A stretch of DNA of 64,000 nucleotides from Calothrix sp. NIES-2100 (GCF_002368195.1 NZ_AP018178.1:9515956-9579955); one strand, 5' to 3'; positions 17,568 to 26,420 are shown, counted from the first letter of the stretch. Notes: generated from the letters alone by a model not told the origin. A program made the numbers and translations.

Positions 17568-18392
17568 TTATACGCTGGAGTTATTAGGCTTGCCCCAAGT
17601 TTTTTCCATCAGCTGATAGCCTACTGGATCGTATTTTTTCAATTGAGTGCGCGTGAAAGGGTAGAAGTCATTCTTCCCAAAATATCCTTCTGACAACTCG
17701 GCAAAGTATTCTTTGGCATTTGTCAGAGCATAGGCTTTCCGTTTGCCACCCTTGATGTAATCGACAGATTTATACAATCTGCTATCCACTGCGTGCTGAT
17801 AGGCAGCCTCAATACCCGGATACAGATTACCAAGTATGAGGAAATGATAGGCATGAGCTAGCTCGTGCAAAATTATCCAGGGCTGATCACTACGAGACCA
17901 ATTGACGAAGTTGCGGGTGTTTGACACCTCAACACAACCAGCCTTATCGGGGTTGTAGCCATTGTGCCTGAGCCATTCTGCAGAAGCGTGGAATTCAGCA
18001 GCCCCGTTTTGCTTTTCCCACTCAACCCAGATCCGGACTTTTTGCAAGGCGGACAGTGGCTTGGGAGGCACAACACGAGTTATTCGTAGAAGCTGCCAAT
18101 CTAGTTCTTTGAGCATCTCTTTAGCTTTTTGCTTGTGTTCAAGCACATCCTGAGCGATCCAGACTGAAAAACCGTGAATTGACTCTTTTTTATAGGCAGA
18201 ATTGGGCTGGAAGCTGAGTTCCTGTGCATAAACTCGTCTGGATTTAACCGCAAAGCGTTGCTGAAAAACAAAATAATTTCGCCCAGTTTCAACAGAGTTT
18301 TCATGACTCTTCGCACATTGCTTCATATCTTGAATTTGCCATGCTGAGTTTGTCACAAAACTGATCACGAAGAATACCAATTGGAATCTCAT
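17568..18392 (-). CDS. Secreted zinc metallopeptidase-like protein
   Basis: This 274-residue protein begins with a short signal peptide (LVFFVISFVTNSAWQ). The zincin motif HELAHAYH sits about two-thirds along. A downstream Glu in NAKEYFAELSEGYF probably supplies the third zinc ligand, making a gluzincin. Most of the protein upstream has no recognisable domain but is well conserved in style (WVEWEKQNGAAEFHASAEWL). The DNA or protein target is not predictable. It is a single gene, convergent with the STAND gene. Confidence 0.75.
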   Translation of the reverse strand: MRFQLVFFVISFVTNSAWQIQDMKQCAKSHENSVETGRNYFVFQQRFAVKSRRVYAQELSFQPNSAYKKESIHGFSVWIAQDVLEHKQKAKEMLKELDWQLLRITRVVPPKPLSALQKVRIWVEWEKQNGAAEFHASAEWLRHNGYNPDKAGCVEVSNTRNFVNWSRSDQPWIILHELAHAYHFLILGNLYPGIEAAYQHAVDSRLYKSVDYIKGGKRKAYALTNAKEYFAELSEGYFGKNDFYPFTRTQLKKYDPVGYQLMEKTWGKPNNSSV

Positions 18393-18451
18393 CCGGAGTA
18401 TCTCTTATTAAGTTAGTACGGACTGAAAATAATCACTCCATAACTATTTAT

Positions 18452-18772
18452 ATGGCGTTGCAGTTTGAGAGCATTATTAGTCAATTAGGTTTAGTCCAAG
18501 GTGGAGAAGCTCAGGTAGAGACGGCTGCGGGAATGCAGCAAGGGCGAATTTTCCGAGATGTTGAACTAAGTATTGGAGAACGCCAAGGCACTTTTGATTG
18601 TTTGGAACTAACGGATGTACCCTATGCTCTTTTGGGTGTTACACCTATGGAAGTTTTAGGGTTAGAACCGGATCTGAAAAATCGAAAGTTGCGGGTTTTG
18701 CCAATAATTCTGAGCAAACCTATCTCAGTATTTTATAAGCGATCGCTCCATATTTTTAAACAGTTCATTTAG
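18452..18772 (+). pseudogene. Truncated clan AA aspartic protease-like remnant
   Basis: This stretch of 106 codons contains FDCLELTDVPYALLGVTPMEVLGLEPDLKNRKL. That matches the C-terminal half of small cyanobacterial retropepsin-like (clan AA) proteases, where LLG.IPME.L is followed by a closing strand. The N-terminal part with the catalytic DTG is absent, and the frame upstream to about 18392 is not homologous. The last 20 residues (SKPISVFYKRSLHIFKQFI) read through into HIP1-containing noncoding DNA. It is probably inactive. Confidence 0.6.
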
Positions 18773-19074
18773 GCTGGAATTATCTACATAGTAGGGAACA
18801 TTAGCCACGGGAAGCATCAGCTTTACCTCAGCCTTTTCGTAGACATTGCATCCACTCACTCTCAAGCTTCATTGAAAATGCGATCACTTTTTGTATTAGC
18901 TGTGCGATCGCCCTAGTCCAACTAAAAATTTGAGTATCCTCCGAGAGGATATTTTAACAGTTCTGTGCTTTTAGTAAGCACAAATCGTGCTTCCAAAGCC
19001 ACCAATTGAAGTCCTGACTACAAACTAGTTATACCTAGAGAATTAATGCGATCAACCACTAGTTGCGCGATCGC
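18773..19074. other. Intergenic, mosaic of short dispersed repeats
   Basis: No gene is visible. Bases 18838-18887 are a near copy of 28669-28718 (CATTGCATCCACTCACTCTC and onward). AAGCATCAGCTTTACCTCAG at about 18814 also occurs inside the CHAT-TIR gene near 25120. HIP1-like sites are frequent. Confidence 0.6.
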
Positions 19075-20268
19075 TTAAAGTTTTACCTCATCTGTTGGTT
19101 CCTGATATTTGACTCCTCGTTTACTGTGACGGGAGTTAGCAACAATAGGATAAACAATGCTGCGTAATCGATTAATCGCACCGACAGGACGATGTACTGC
19201 TAGACCATTTCCCGGAGAAAAACTGAGATTTTCCCCAAAGTCATTTTCTGGGGGAGAATCAACCTGCTGATGTTTAACTGTCAGACGACCAACTGTAAAG
19301 AAAGGTGATTCCGCTTCATTCCAAGGAATAGTAGTATCATCAATAGACATCTCTGGTTTAGTTTGAAATTGAATTTGAAAGTCCCAAGTGTATTCAGCTT
19401 CAGGTTTTGCTAAAGTTTGAATGATATCATCTCGGTAGTAGTTGTCCTCTGCACCTGATGCTTTAGCTTGCTTTAGTTCACTTTCTGGTCTGGACTCTAG
19501 AGGAAGTGGTTGATGAGGTGGTTGGCTGGAAACCGGAATAAATCCATATTTAATTACAGCCGGATATTCCACAGGAACTCGACCTGGTTGGGATGGATCA
19601 AAATCAGATTTTAGTCCTACAGCATACGCCGAAGCACTCCAATAGCGTTCTATTAGCAAAGTCTTGGGAAACCGTTTGAAACTGGTTTGTAAAAGTGTAG
19701 TTTCGTAGGGATGCAACTTTAGCCATAAAAGCACCAACAGCTTGAGAATTGGAGACAGACCAGCTCGATAAATTGCCAAGAAAAAGCTGTGGAAATCTTT
19801 GATGGTTCTAATAAAAAAGAGTTCAGTATTGTGGACTATAATATCTTGGGTTTTTAACTCGTGACTTTGCGCTAGTCGTTCTCCTTCTACCCCTATGACT
19901 TTTACGGCCATAGAGCGCGTATCTCCTTCATAATCATTCTTAACTGAAAACGCACCACTGGCAAATCGTAGCCAAACTGGATATTTTTTCGGTTGTGCAA
20001 ATAAACCTTGTTTTAGAGAAATTGCAGAAAGTTGAGCTTCAGTTAATGAAGTGAGTTTGCTTAATTCCTGCTTAATTCCTGCTTCATCAAAATCAAAGAT
20101 TTCTAGCGTACCTTGAACAGCAGCGTGGGTTTTTGAGTGAGTATCTCTCTTGGCAATTTTTTGCTTTTCACCTTTGTAAAGGTTGTCCATGTTCTTTTTG
20201 ACTAGCTCACTCATGAGAGCGCAATATTTGGCTTCGTCTTTTTCTGGGTATTCGGTAAATAGGTTCAT
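19075..20268 (-). CDS. Catalase-related hemoprotein, probable fatty acid hydroperoxide-metabolising enzyme
   Basis: This 397-residue protein is a catalase-fold member resembling coral allene oxide synthase rather than true catalase. The distal heme motif is SKTHAAVQGTLEIF. His48 is the distal His and the residue before it is Thr47. In true catalases that residue is Val, and in coral cAOS it is Thr, a change known to suppress catalase activity. YPVWLRFASGAFS and DTRSMAVKVIGVEG follow the catalase core pattern. It lies directly downstream of a cyclooxygenase-like gene on the same strand. It most likely converts the hydroperoxide made there to an allene oxide, diol or related product. The exact reaction is inferred. 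Confidence 0.82.
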   Translation of the reverse strand: MNLFTEYPEKDEAKYCALMSELVKKNMDNLYKGEKQKIAKRDTHSKTHAAVQGTLEIFDFDEAGIKQELSKLTSLTEAQLSAISLKQGLFAQPKKYPVWLRFASGAFSVKNDYEGDTRSMAVKVIGVEGERLAQSHELKTQDIIVHNTELFFIRTIKDFHSFFLAIYRAGLSPILKLLVLLWLKLHPYETTLLQTSFKRFPKTLLIERYWSASAYAVGLKSDFDPSQPGRVPVEYPAVIKYGFIPVSSQPPHQPLPLESRPESELKQAKASGAEDNYYRDDIIQTLAKPEAEYTWDFQIQFQTKPEMSIDDTTIPWNEAESPFFTVGRLTVKHQQVDSPPENDFGENLSFSPGNGLAVHRPVGAINRLRSIVYPIVANSRHSKRGVKYQEPTDEVKL

Positions 20269-20310
20269 TTTTTTAAGTTGATTAATTCATCAATTCTCTA
20301 GCGCCTGATT

Positions 20311-20350
20311 CAGATTATTCCACATGGCGCTCGCCATGTGGAATAATCTG
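20311..20350. other. Perfect 18-bp stem-loop between two oxylipin genes
   Basis: CAGATTATTCCACATGGC, loop GCTC, then the exact complement. There is no T-run on either strand. It lies between the stop of the COX-like gene and the start of the catalase-like gene. It could be an mRNA processing or attenuation element, or a dispersed repeat. Confidence 0.75.
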
Positions 20351-20358
20351 ATAATTTC

Positions 20359-21987
20359 TTAAAGGTCAAAACTAACTTTGTACTTCTTGTTTGCGGGCGG
20401 AACGTTGCGATTAACTAAATCTGAGACGGTGTTTGTATTTTGAATTATTTCCCAACCTACAGGAGAAAAAGTCTCCTTATTAAAGATATTGGGTGATAGT
20501 AAAGGATTGTTTAGTGCTTGAGAGAAAGCATCAATTCCAATTAACCGTGCTACTAAAGGAGGAATCGTTGAATTTTGCCGCACATCTTCAGAGTAGAGTC
20601 CCACAAAAAACTCAATATTATCAACATGTCCATATAAATCTTTGAGTTTCTGTTGCGCAAATTCATTACCAGTAATTTGCTCAAAACTCGTTACTCTGGG
20701 AAAACCACACATTTCCCGATAATCATTGTAGCTGGCTAATTGTAACTTCCGCCCCAATCTAATTGAGGGTAACTCAGCTAACTCAACTAAGATATCAGGA
20801 GTGTTGAATAAACCAATTCTTGTCCCTGGTTGGGAACAAGTTTCTTCCATTAATGCCCCTAATCCTTGATCAATTAATATCTTATTGTTCCAAAGAGTAG
20901 CAGCAACATGAGTGGGTTTACCGTCACATTTAAAGGTTTCTGGAATTGCACTATGCCAGCGATAAACAAAGTCAAACTCTATTGCCATCCAATTAGGACG
21001 ATACCAACTTTCTTTAATAAAAGCTTCCGGGTCAGCAAACAACTTAAAGTGATAGGGAGTGATATGGTTAATGTACTCTTCCATGATGATTTTGAGAATA
21101 ATTGCCATGAGAATATTTCTGGCAGTTTGGAAGAGACGTTCATCATCCCAATCGGGATAATTTTTTGCTAATACATCACATAGACGATTATGTTCTCTCA
21201 AACATAAAGTATTGAGCATGACATAGCCAATTTGCACATTTGCTCGTTCGACTCCCATCGCAAACAGATATTGTTTTTTATCTGCTGGCTGCCTTTTTTC
21301 ATCATTGATGGGTTCATAAAGACCAATAAATTGAGAGTCAACTAGACCCTGCGCTGGATCGGCATAATAAAACGGAGGATATTCTTCTTCTACACCATCT
21401 TGGCGTTTGAGTTTTTGAGTTTTTAATTTACCTTTTTCAAAGGTTCTTAAAAGGTGTGTTTGTTTTCTGGTTAAACCATAAACATTACATAAATCAATTT
21501 CATGATTGGAAGTATTTTTTAATTTATTGTAATTATCCAGGCGGAGAAAACTATCAGTAAACCACTGGACCCAATAGGGAAACAGCATACTTGATTTGGT
21601 AGAGTAAATGGTTTGACCATCTCTTTTACGAAATAAAACAGCTAGGTCTTCAACTTTTGGGAGGTTATCCTCAGAATTGAACTTGGGATCGGGTGGTAAA
21701 TGTCGTCCGGTATAAGTGCGATCGTTAAGTGATTCCCAAGAAGTATAAGTATCAAGTTTCTTAGGAATTTTAGTATCAGGAATATGCTCATCTAGTGTCA
21801 TCATACTGTAGGGATTGGGACGAGTCGGAATTTTGTAGATGAGACTATTGAGCAGTGTTTTATTCACTTTACGTTTTAGCGATTCATTGCTTTGGACTAA
21901 CTCCCAAATTCCTTTAAAGTTTGTTAAAACAAATGTTTGCAGTTTGTTGCTGAATCCGTCTTTAGATGTGTCTCTTTTACCAGTCAT
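20359..21987 (-). CDS. Cyclooxygenase-like heme fatty acid dioxygenase
   Basis: This 542-residue member of the animal heme peroxidase/cyclooxygenase superfamily lacks the EGF and membrane-binding segments of animal COX. It aligns with COX over its length: LREHNRLCDVL, DDERLFQTAR and then the catalytic segment FDFVYRWHSAIPETF. In that segment Tyr342 matches the radical Tyr385 and His345 the proximal heme ligand His388. The distal segment reads VQWFTDSF where COX has AQHFTHQF. The Gln is kept but the distal His is Asp145. That predicts weak peroxidase activity and release of a hydroperoxide. RBS AGAGGA precedes the ATG. The catalase-related gene follows and a lipase-like gene precedes. Confidence 0.88.
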   Translation of the reverse strand: MTGKRDTSKDGFSNKLQTFVLTNFKGIWELVQSNESLKRKVNKTLLNSLIYKIPTRPNPYSMMTLDEHIPDTKIPKKLDTYTSWESLNDRTYTGRHLPPDPKFNSEDNLPKVEDLAVLFRKRDGQTIYSTKSSMLFPYWVQWFTDSFLRLDNYNKLKNTSNHEIDLCNVYGLTRKQTHLLRTFEKGKLKTQKLKRQDGVEEEYPPFYYADPAQGLVDSQFIGLYEPINDEKRQPADKKQYLFAMGVERANVQIGYVMLNTLCLREHNRLCDVLAKNYPDWDDERLFQTARNILMAIILKIIMEEYINHITPYHFKLFADPEAFIKESWYRPNWMAIEFDFVYRWHSAIPETFKCDGKPTHVAATLWNNKILIDQGLGALMEETCSQPGTRIGLFNTPDILVELAELPSIRLGRKLQLASYNDYREMCGFPRVTSFEQITGNEFAQQKLKDLYGHVDNIEFFVGLYSEDVRQNSTIPPLVARLIGIDAFSQALNNPLLSPNIFNKETFSPVGWEIIQNTNTVSDLVNRNVPPANKKYKVSFDL

Positions 21988-22198
21988 AATTATTCCTCTT
22001 TTTTTCCAATTTTGTATTCAATTTTCTCTCAGTTTTGTCAACAAGCCGCGCCAATCAGTCGCTATCTACTGACCGACAAGTTTGGCTCTTTTTGCAATCT
22101 TTTCCACAGGGATATTATCATACTGTTCTCAATCAGACATGAGACTCTTCGTGTATGTGTTAGGTGTTTTGCTTGAACCTAGAATCTCTTTTGAACAA

Positions 22199-23209
22199 TT
22201 AATCCAAGATTTTGGGAATAATCTTTTGTAAATTTTTGGGTCGATAGTCCTTGCGCAGTTTCAACCGCTTGACTGTACTTTCATGAAGATCTTCTATCGT
22301 TTCGCCAACATCACGCAGCTTGATTCCTGCCAATTTAAAGAATCCCGGATCGTTCTTAAACTCACATTCATAATCAGGGTGAATACCTGTGGGAATCACA
22401 TTTGTATCCAAGTCCAGCCCCAATCCTAGGTGACCGATAGAATCAATCATCCACTCTAAGGCTGCATCTGATAACCCGCTCTTTTCTTTGGTTCCACCGC
22501 CAACGCAACCATGATCGCCGGGAAACCACTTTTGAATCACTTTCTGGTTTTGGGCTTCAGGGTGCTTTTGCATGGGAGTGACATCAAAGATTTCCCGCAT
22601 TTCGTCAATGGCTACAGCGTGCAGTGCATTCTGGACACTTTTGTTTAAAGTAGTGTCATGGAATCTGTAGCGCTGATTGATCTGATCGTGAAACTTTTTA
22701 AAGGCGGCTAACCCAGGAATACCCAGCGCACCAACAGTGTCAAAACAACCCAGCAAGGTGATCGGAACGCGATCGCCATAATTTTGACGGTATTCTACTG
22801 CTTCTTTATCCTTTGGTTTAATACCTCGTGTCCGGTACAGTTCGTAAGCTTCATGTGCTTTAGTCACATGGGGACGTTCTAGAAGACCTGAACAATAAAT
22901 CATCCCCGCTAAACTTCTGACTGTGTAAGCACCACGACTGAAGCCAAACAGATAAATTTCGTCACCCGGAACATAGTTGAGACAAAGAAACCGATAGCCA
23001 TCTTCGATATTTTTATCGATTCCTAATCCGGTTGCTCCACCTAAAACTTTTTGACTATCAGTGCCAACCCCCTCATCATAGAATATGATCTGCGCTACTC
23101 CGTCCTTGGCAATTGGTTTGACGGATTGAGCTAACTTCACCACATTGCTTGGGTAAGGATTGGTTAACTGTTGCCAAGTTCCATCACAGCAGACAACTAA
23201 GCGTTTCAT
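22199..23209 (-). CDS. DUF2235 alpha/beta hydrolase (phospholipase-like)
   Basis: This 336-residue protein matches the DUF2235 (T6SS phospholipase effector Tle1-like) family. Early KRLVVCCDGTWQ, nucleophile elbow GFSRGAY with Ser91, then CFDTVGALG (Asp) and WFPGDHGCVGGG (His) supply the triad. Members tested in other bacteria hydrolyse phospholipid acyl esters. No secretion signal or T6SS gene is nearby, so it is probably cytosolic or membrane-associated. It is the first of three same-strand genes whose other members look like fatty acid oxygenation enzymes. Acyl release is therefore a sensible role, though this is inference. Confidence 0.82.
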   Translation of the reverse strand: MKRLVVCCDGTWQQLTNPYPSNVVKLAQSVKPIAKDGVAQIIFYDEGVGTDSQKVLGGATGLGIDKNIEDGYRFLCLNYVPGDEIYLFGFSRGAYTVRSLAGMIYCSGLLERPHVTKAHEAYELYRTRGIKPKDKEAVEYRQNYGDRVPITLLGCFDTVGALGIPGLAAFKKFHDQINQRYRFHDTTLNKSVQNALHAVAIDEMREIFDVTPMQKHPEAQNQKVIQKWFPGDHGCVGGGTKEKSGLSDAALEWMIDSIGHLGLGLDLDTNVIPTGIHPDYECEFKNDPGFFKLAGIKLRDVGETIEDLHESTVKRLKLRKDYRPKNLQKIIPKILD

Positions 23210-24032
23210 ACTTCGACATTGAGTAATTTTTTAGATCTGTTAAACGATCACGCATTTTCCACCTGTCAGCCTTGTCATTGGGATCACATACACATTCATT
23301 TGCTTACCCTACTCTGAGGGTTACCCTCTGGAGTCAGGAAAAACAATAGACATGAATCTAACATATGTTTAGTATATTTTTGTACTCTTTTTACTTACCT
23401 TTTTATTTTTGGTAATTTTTCTCTTGTAATAATCTGTACAGATTCACAAGATAAGTAAGTAAGTCAGCGTAAAATTTAAACCTATGTTCACAAATTTCAA
23501 TGTAGATAAGCCAATGCTTTGCTGTGGTTCCCAAAGTACTATAAAATAGCGTTTTTTTCAGGCTGCGCGACAACGCAACGTCAATAATTCTAGTTACCAT
23601 TACCTCAGTAAAAACACACTTTCAATATAAATTTATATTTATTTATTTATCTACATTATTTTTTTGTTACTGACTTATTTAAGTAATAAAATTAGTGCGA
23701 TTTATTACTTAATAAATACCGTCAGAATATAAGTAAATAATTACACGTATTAAATAATGAGAACACCAACGAGCGAGACGATCGCACTACAAATGAGAAC
23801 ACTAACGAGCGAGACGCTCGCACTACAATTAAGGGCGGGGTCTTAATGGGTATTTAAAAAATTGGATGTCCTTTAACGAGTATTTAGATCTCATTTGCCA
23901 CTAGCTTCACCTTTCCCCTTTACCCCTTCCCCCCTCCCCCCAACATTCTTAACACTGCGCGTAATTCTCCATAACTCTGCTGTAGTAAACTGCAACTAAA
24001 GACAAAGCCTAGTGGCAATACTGAATGGCATT
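23210..24032. other. AT-rich intergenic region with a 36-bp tandem duplication
   Basis: About 0.8 kb with no convincing gene. A 65-codon minus-strand frame at 23403-23600 has a plausible GAGG but no recognisable content. Promoters for the divergent hydrolase and CHAT-TIR genes must lie here. Polypyrimidine C-runs occur at 23918-23940. Confidence 0.6.
23757..23828. repeat. Two 36-bp direct repeats
   Basis: ATGAGAACACCAACGAGCGA and the rest of a 36-bp unit are repeated once, immediately adjacent, with two changes. The first unit carries GATCGC where the second has GCTCGC. Confidence 0.8.
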
Positions 24033-26171
24033 GTGAAAAAAATCCTGGTTTTATCAGCAAATCCTAAGAATACGGCGAGACGGCGCTTGGATGAGGAAGT
24101 AAGGGAAATTCAGGCGGGGTTGGAACGTGCCCGGATTCGAGAGCAGTTTGAGATGATTACAAAATGGGCTGTGCGTCCTGAGGATTTGCGGCGATCGCTT
24201 TTAGATCATCAACCTCAGATTGTCCATTTCTCTGGACATGGAGAAGGGGATAAAGGTTTGGTTTTGGAAGATGATACCGGAAAGTTGCAGCTGGTGAGTA
24301 CAGATTCACTCGGTAGGCTGTTTAACTTATTTCAGGACAGCATAGAGTGTGTGGTGTTAAACGCCTGTTATAGTGAGGCGCAAGCTGAGGCGATTTACCA
24401 GCATATTAATTATGTAGTGGGAATGAATCAAGCGATCGGCGATCGCGCGGCAATTAAATTTGCTGTCGGGTTTTATGATGCTCTAGGGGCAGGTAGATCC
24501 TACGATGATGCTTATGAGTTTGGGCGAATTGCCATTGATTTAGAAAATATCCCCGAATATGCAACCCCTGTGCTAAAAAGCCGTAAACCCCCACTTACAC
24601 AACAAGCACCACAACCAGAAATCTCATCCCTTTCCCCCTCCCCCAACTCCTCACCCAAACGTATCTTCATCAGCTACAAGCGTAATGTTACCCCCGATGA
24701 GCCGATTGCGTTGCAAGTCTACCAAGCGCTGGCTCAACATCACACAGTTTTCATCGACCAAATTATCACGGTAGGTACACGCTGGGCTGAACGCATTGAA
24801 GCTGAACTTTACCAAGCCGATTTTTTGATTGTTTTCCTTTCCGAGCATTCTGTCCACAGTGAGATGGTAGAAGCGGAAATTGCTACCGCCAACCGCATGG
24901 CTAAACAACAAGGCGGAAAACCGATGATTCTCCCCGTGCGGCTGGCGTATCTAGAACCGTTTCAGTATCCTTTGAGTGCTTATCTTGATGGGATTAATTG
25001 GGCAATTTGGCGAAATGCCGAGGATACACCGCGCTTGATTGCCGAATTGATGCAGGCGATTTCTGGGGGTGAATTGGCGATCGCAAACTCAAATAAAGCT
25101 GATATACTTCAGCCACGTCAAGCATCAGCTTTACCTCAGCCATTTCCTTCCGCACAGCCGATATCGCTGGAAATGCCAGAAGGGACAATGGATAGCGAGT
25201 CTCAGTTTTATGTGGAACGCGCTTGTGATGTTCTAGCTTTAAATGCAATTCAGCGACAAGGTGTGACAATCACCATTAAAGGCCCCCGACAAATGGGCAA
25301 AAGTTCCTTGTTAATTCGCACCTGTAACGCGGCGATAAAAGCAGGTAAGCGGGTGGCTTTCTTGGATTTTCAATTATTTGATCAAGCAGCCTTAACTAAT
25401 GCTGACTTATTCTTTCGGCAATTCTGCTCTTGGCTAACGGATGAAATAGAAATGGCGGATAGAGTTGATGAATTTTGGAATCCCAAGTTAAGTAATAATC
25501 AGTGTTGCACCCGCTATATTGGGCGCTATTTATTGAAAGAATTTGGTCAGCCCTTGGTGTTAGCAATGGATGAAGTCGAGAGGGCTTTTGATACCGAATT
25601 TCGTTCCGATTTCTTTGGAATGCTTCGCAGTTGGCACAACAACCGCGCCACCACACCGATTTGGAAGCAACTCGATTTAGCCCTGGTGACTTCCACCGAA
25701 CCCTACCAATTAATTGATAATCTCAACCAATCGCCGTTTAATGTGGGCGAGGTAATTGACTTAGAAGATTTTACCGCTGCACAAGTTACAGACCTCAATC
25801 GCCGTCACAGTTCACCGCTGAACTCGAATGAAGCACAGCAGTTAATGGCGTTGCTGAATGGACATCCTTATTTAGTGCGGTTGGCGCTTTATGTAATAGC
25901 CAGTCAGCGCTTCACCACTGCCGAATTATTTGCCAAAGCCACGGCGGATAATGGCCCCTTTGGTAATCATTTGCGTAACCATTTGTTTAGGTTGCATAGT
26001 AAAGCGGAATTGGTGCAAAGTATGCTTCAGGTAATTCGCCATAATACTTGCGATGATGAGCGCGTTTTCTTTAGGTTGCGGGGTGCGGGTTTGGTGCGCC
26101 GGGAGGGGAGAACAGTGATCCCGCGTTGTCAACTTTACGCTGATTATTTCCGGGAGAATCTTCGTGGGTGA
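24033..26171 (+). CDS. CHAT-TIR-AAA_35 three-domain protein
   Basis: I chose GTG at 24033 (712 residues, then KKILVLSANP); GTG at 24012 would add seven residues. Residues about 1-185 form a CHAT (caspase-like) domain with His69 in VHFSGHG and Cys112 in VVLNACYS. After a Pro/Ser linker, about 208-345 form a TIR domain (RIFISYKR, ADFLIVFLSEHS, then EMVEAEIATA holding the candidate catalytic Glu). Residues about 375-712 are an AAA-like (AAA_35) NTPase with Walker A GPRQMGKSS and Walker B LVLAMDEVE. CHAT and TIR are both effector domains of bacterial immunity and signalling, as protease and NADase. Combining both on one ATPase is striking. The next gene encodes another AAA_35 protein. Confidence 0.85.
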   Translation: MKKILVLSANPKNTARRRLDEEVREIQAGLERARIREQFEMITKWAVRPEDLRRSLLDHQPQIVHFSGHGEGDKGLVLEDDTGKLQLVSTDSLGRLFNLFQDSIECVVLNACYSEAQAEAIYQHINYVVGMNQAIGDRAAIKFAVGFYDALGAGRSYDDAYEFGRIAIDLENIPEYATPVLKSRKPPLTQQAPQPEISSLSPSPNSSPKRIFISYKRNVTPDEPIALQVYQALAQHHTVFIDQIITVGTRWAERIEAELYQADFLIVFLSEHSVHSEMVEAEIATANRMAKQQGGKPMILPVRLAYLEPFQYPLSAYLDGINWAIWRNAEDTPRLIAELMQAISGGELAIANSNKADILQPRQASALPQPFPSAQPISLEMPEGTMDSESQFYVERACDVLALNAIQRQGVTITIKGPRQMGKSSLLIRTCNAAIKAGKRVAFLDFQLFDQAALTNADLFFRQFCSWLTDEIEMADRVDEFWNPKLSNNQCCTRYIGRYLLKEFGQPLVLAMDEVERAFDTEFRSDFFGMLRSWHNNRATTPIWKQLDLALVTSTEPYQLIDNLNQSPFNVGEVIDLEDFTAAQVTDLNRRHSSPLNSNEAQQLMALLNGHPYLVRLALYVIASQRFTTAELFAKATADNGPFGNHLRNHLFRLHSKAELVQSMLQVIRHNTCDDERVFFRLRGAGLVRREGRTVIPRCQLYADYFRENLRG

Positions 26172-26352
26172 GGCTAAGGTGTACACACAAGTTATCGAAT
26201 CATTACCAGTCCTCGAATTACCCCACCCTAACCCTCCCCTTATAAAGGGGAGGGAACTAGTTTTTCCGGTTTCCCCCCTTTATAAGGGGGGATTAAGGGG
26301 GGTAAAACCCGGATCTCAAAGTAACTCCGATTTGTGTGTACACTGTAGCCTT
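26170..26352. mobile_element. MITE-like element (~183 bp) abutting a stop codon
   Basis: GAGGCTAAGGTGTACACACA at the left end matches the inverse of 26332-26352 at 18 of 21 positions. Inner nested palindromes (CCCTTATAAAGGGG, CCCCCTTTATAAGGGGG) make the whole hairpin-like. The left end starts within the TGA of the CHAT-TIR gene, and the right end is 69 bases before the AAA_35 gene. Confidence 0.75.
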
Positions 26353-26420
26353 GCCAAGGGGTGGGGTGACGACGGCGTTGCAATCCAGTTAAAGAATAAG
26401 TGGGCAAGGGGGGAATAATC

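Noticed and set aside
23403..23600. 65-codon minus-strand frame with GAGG before ATG
   Set aside because: The sequence is AT-rich with no family resemblance, and one weak ribosome site is not enough.
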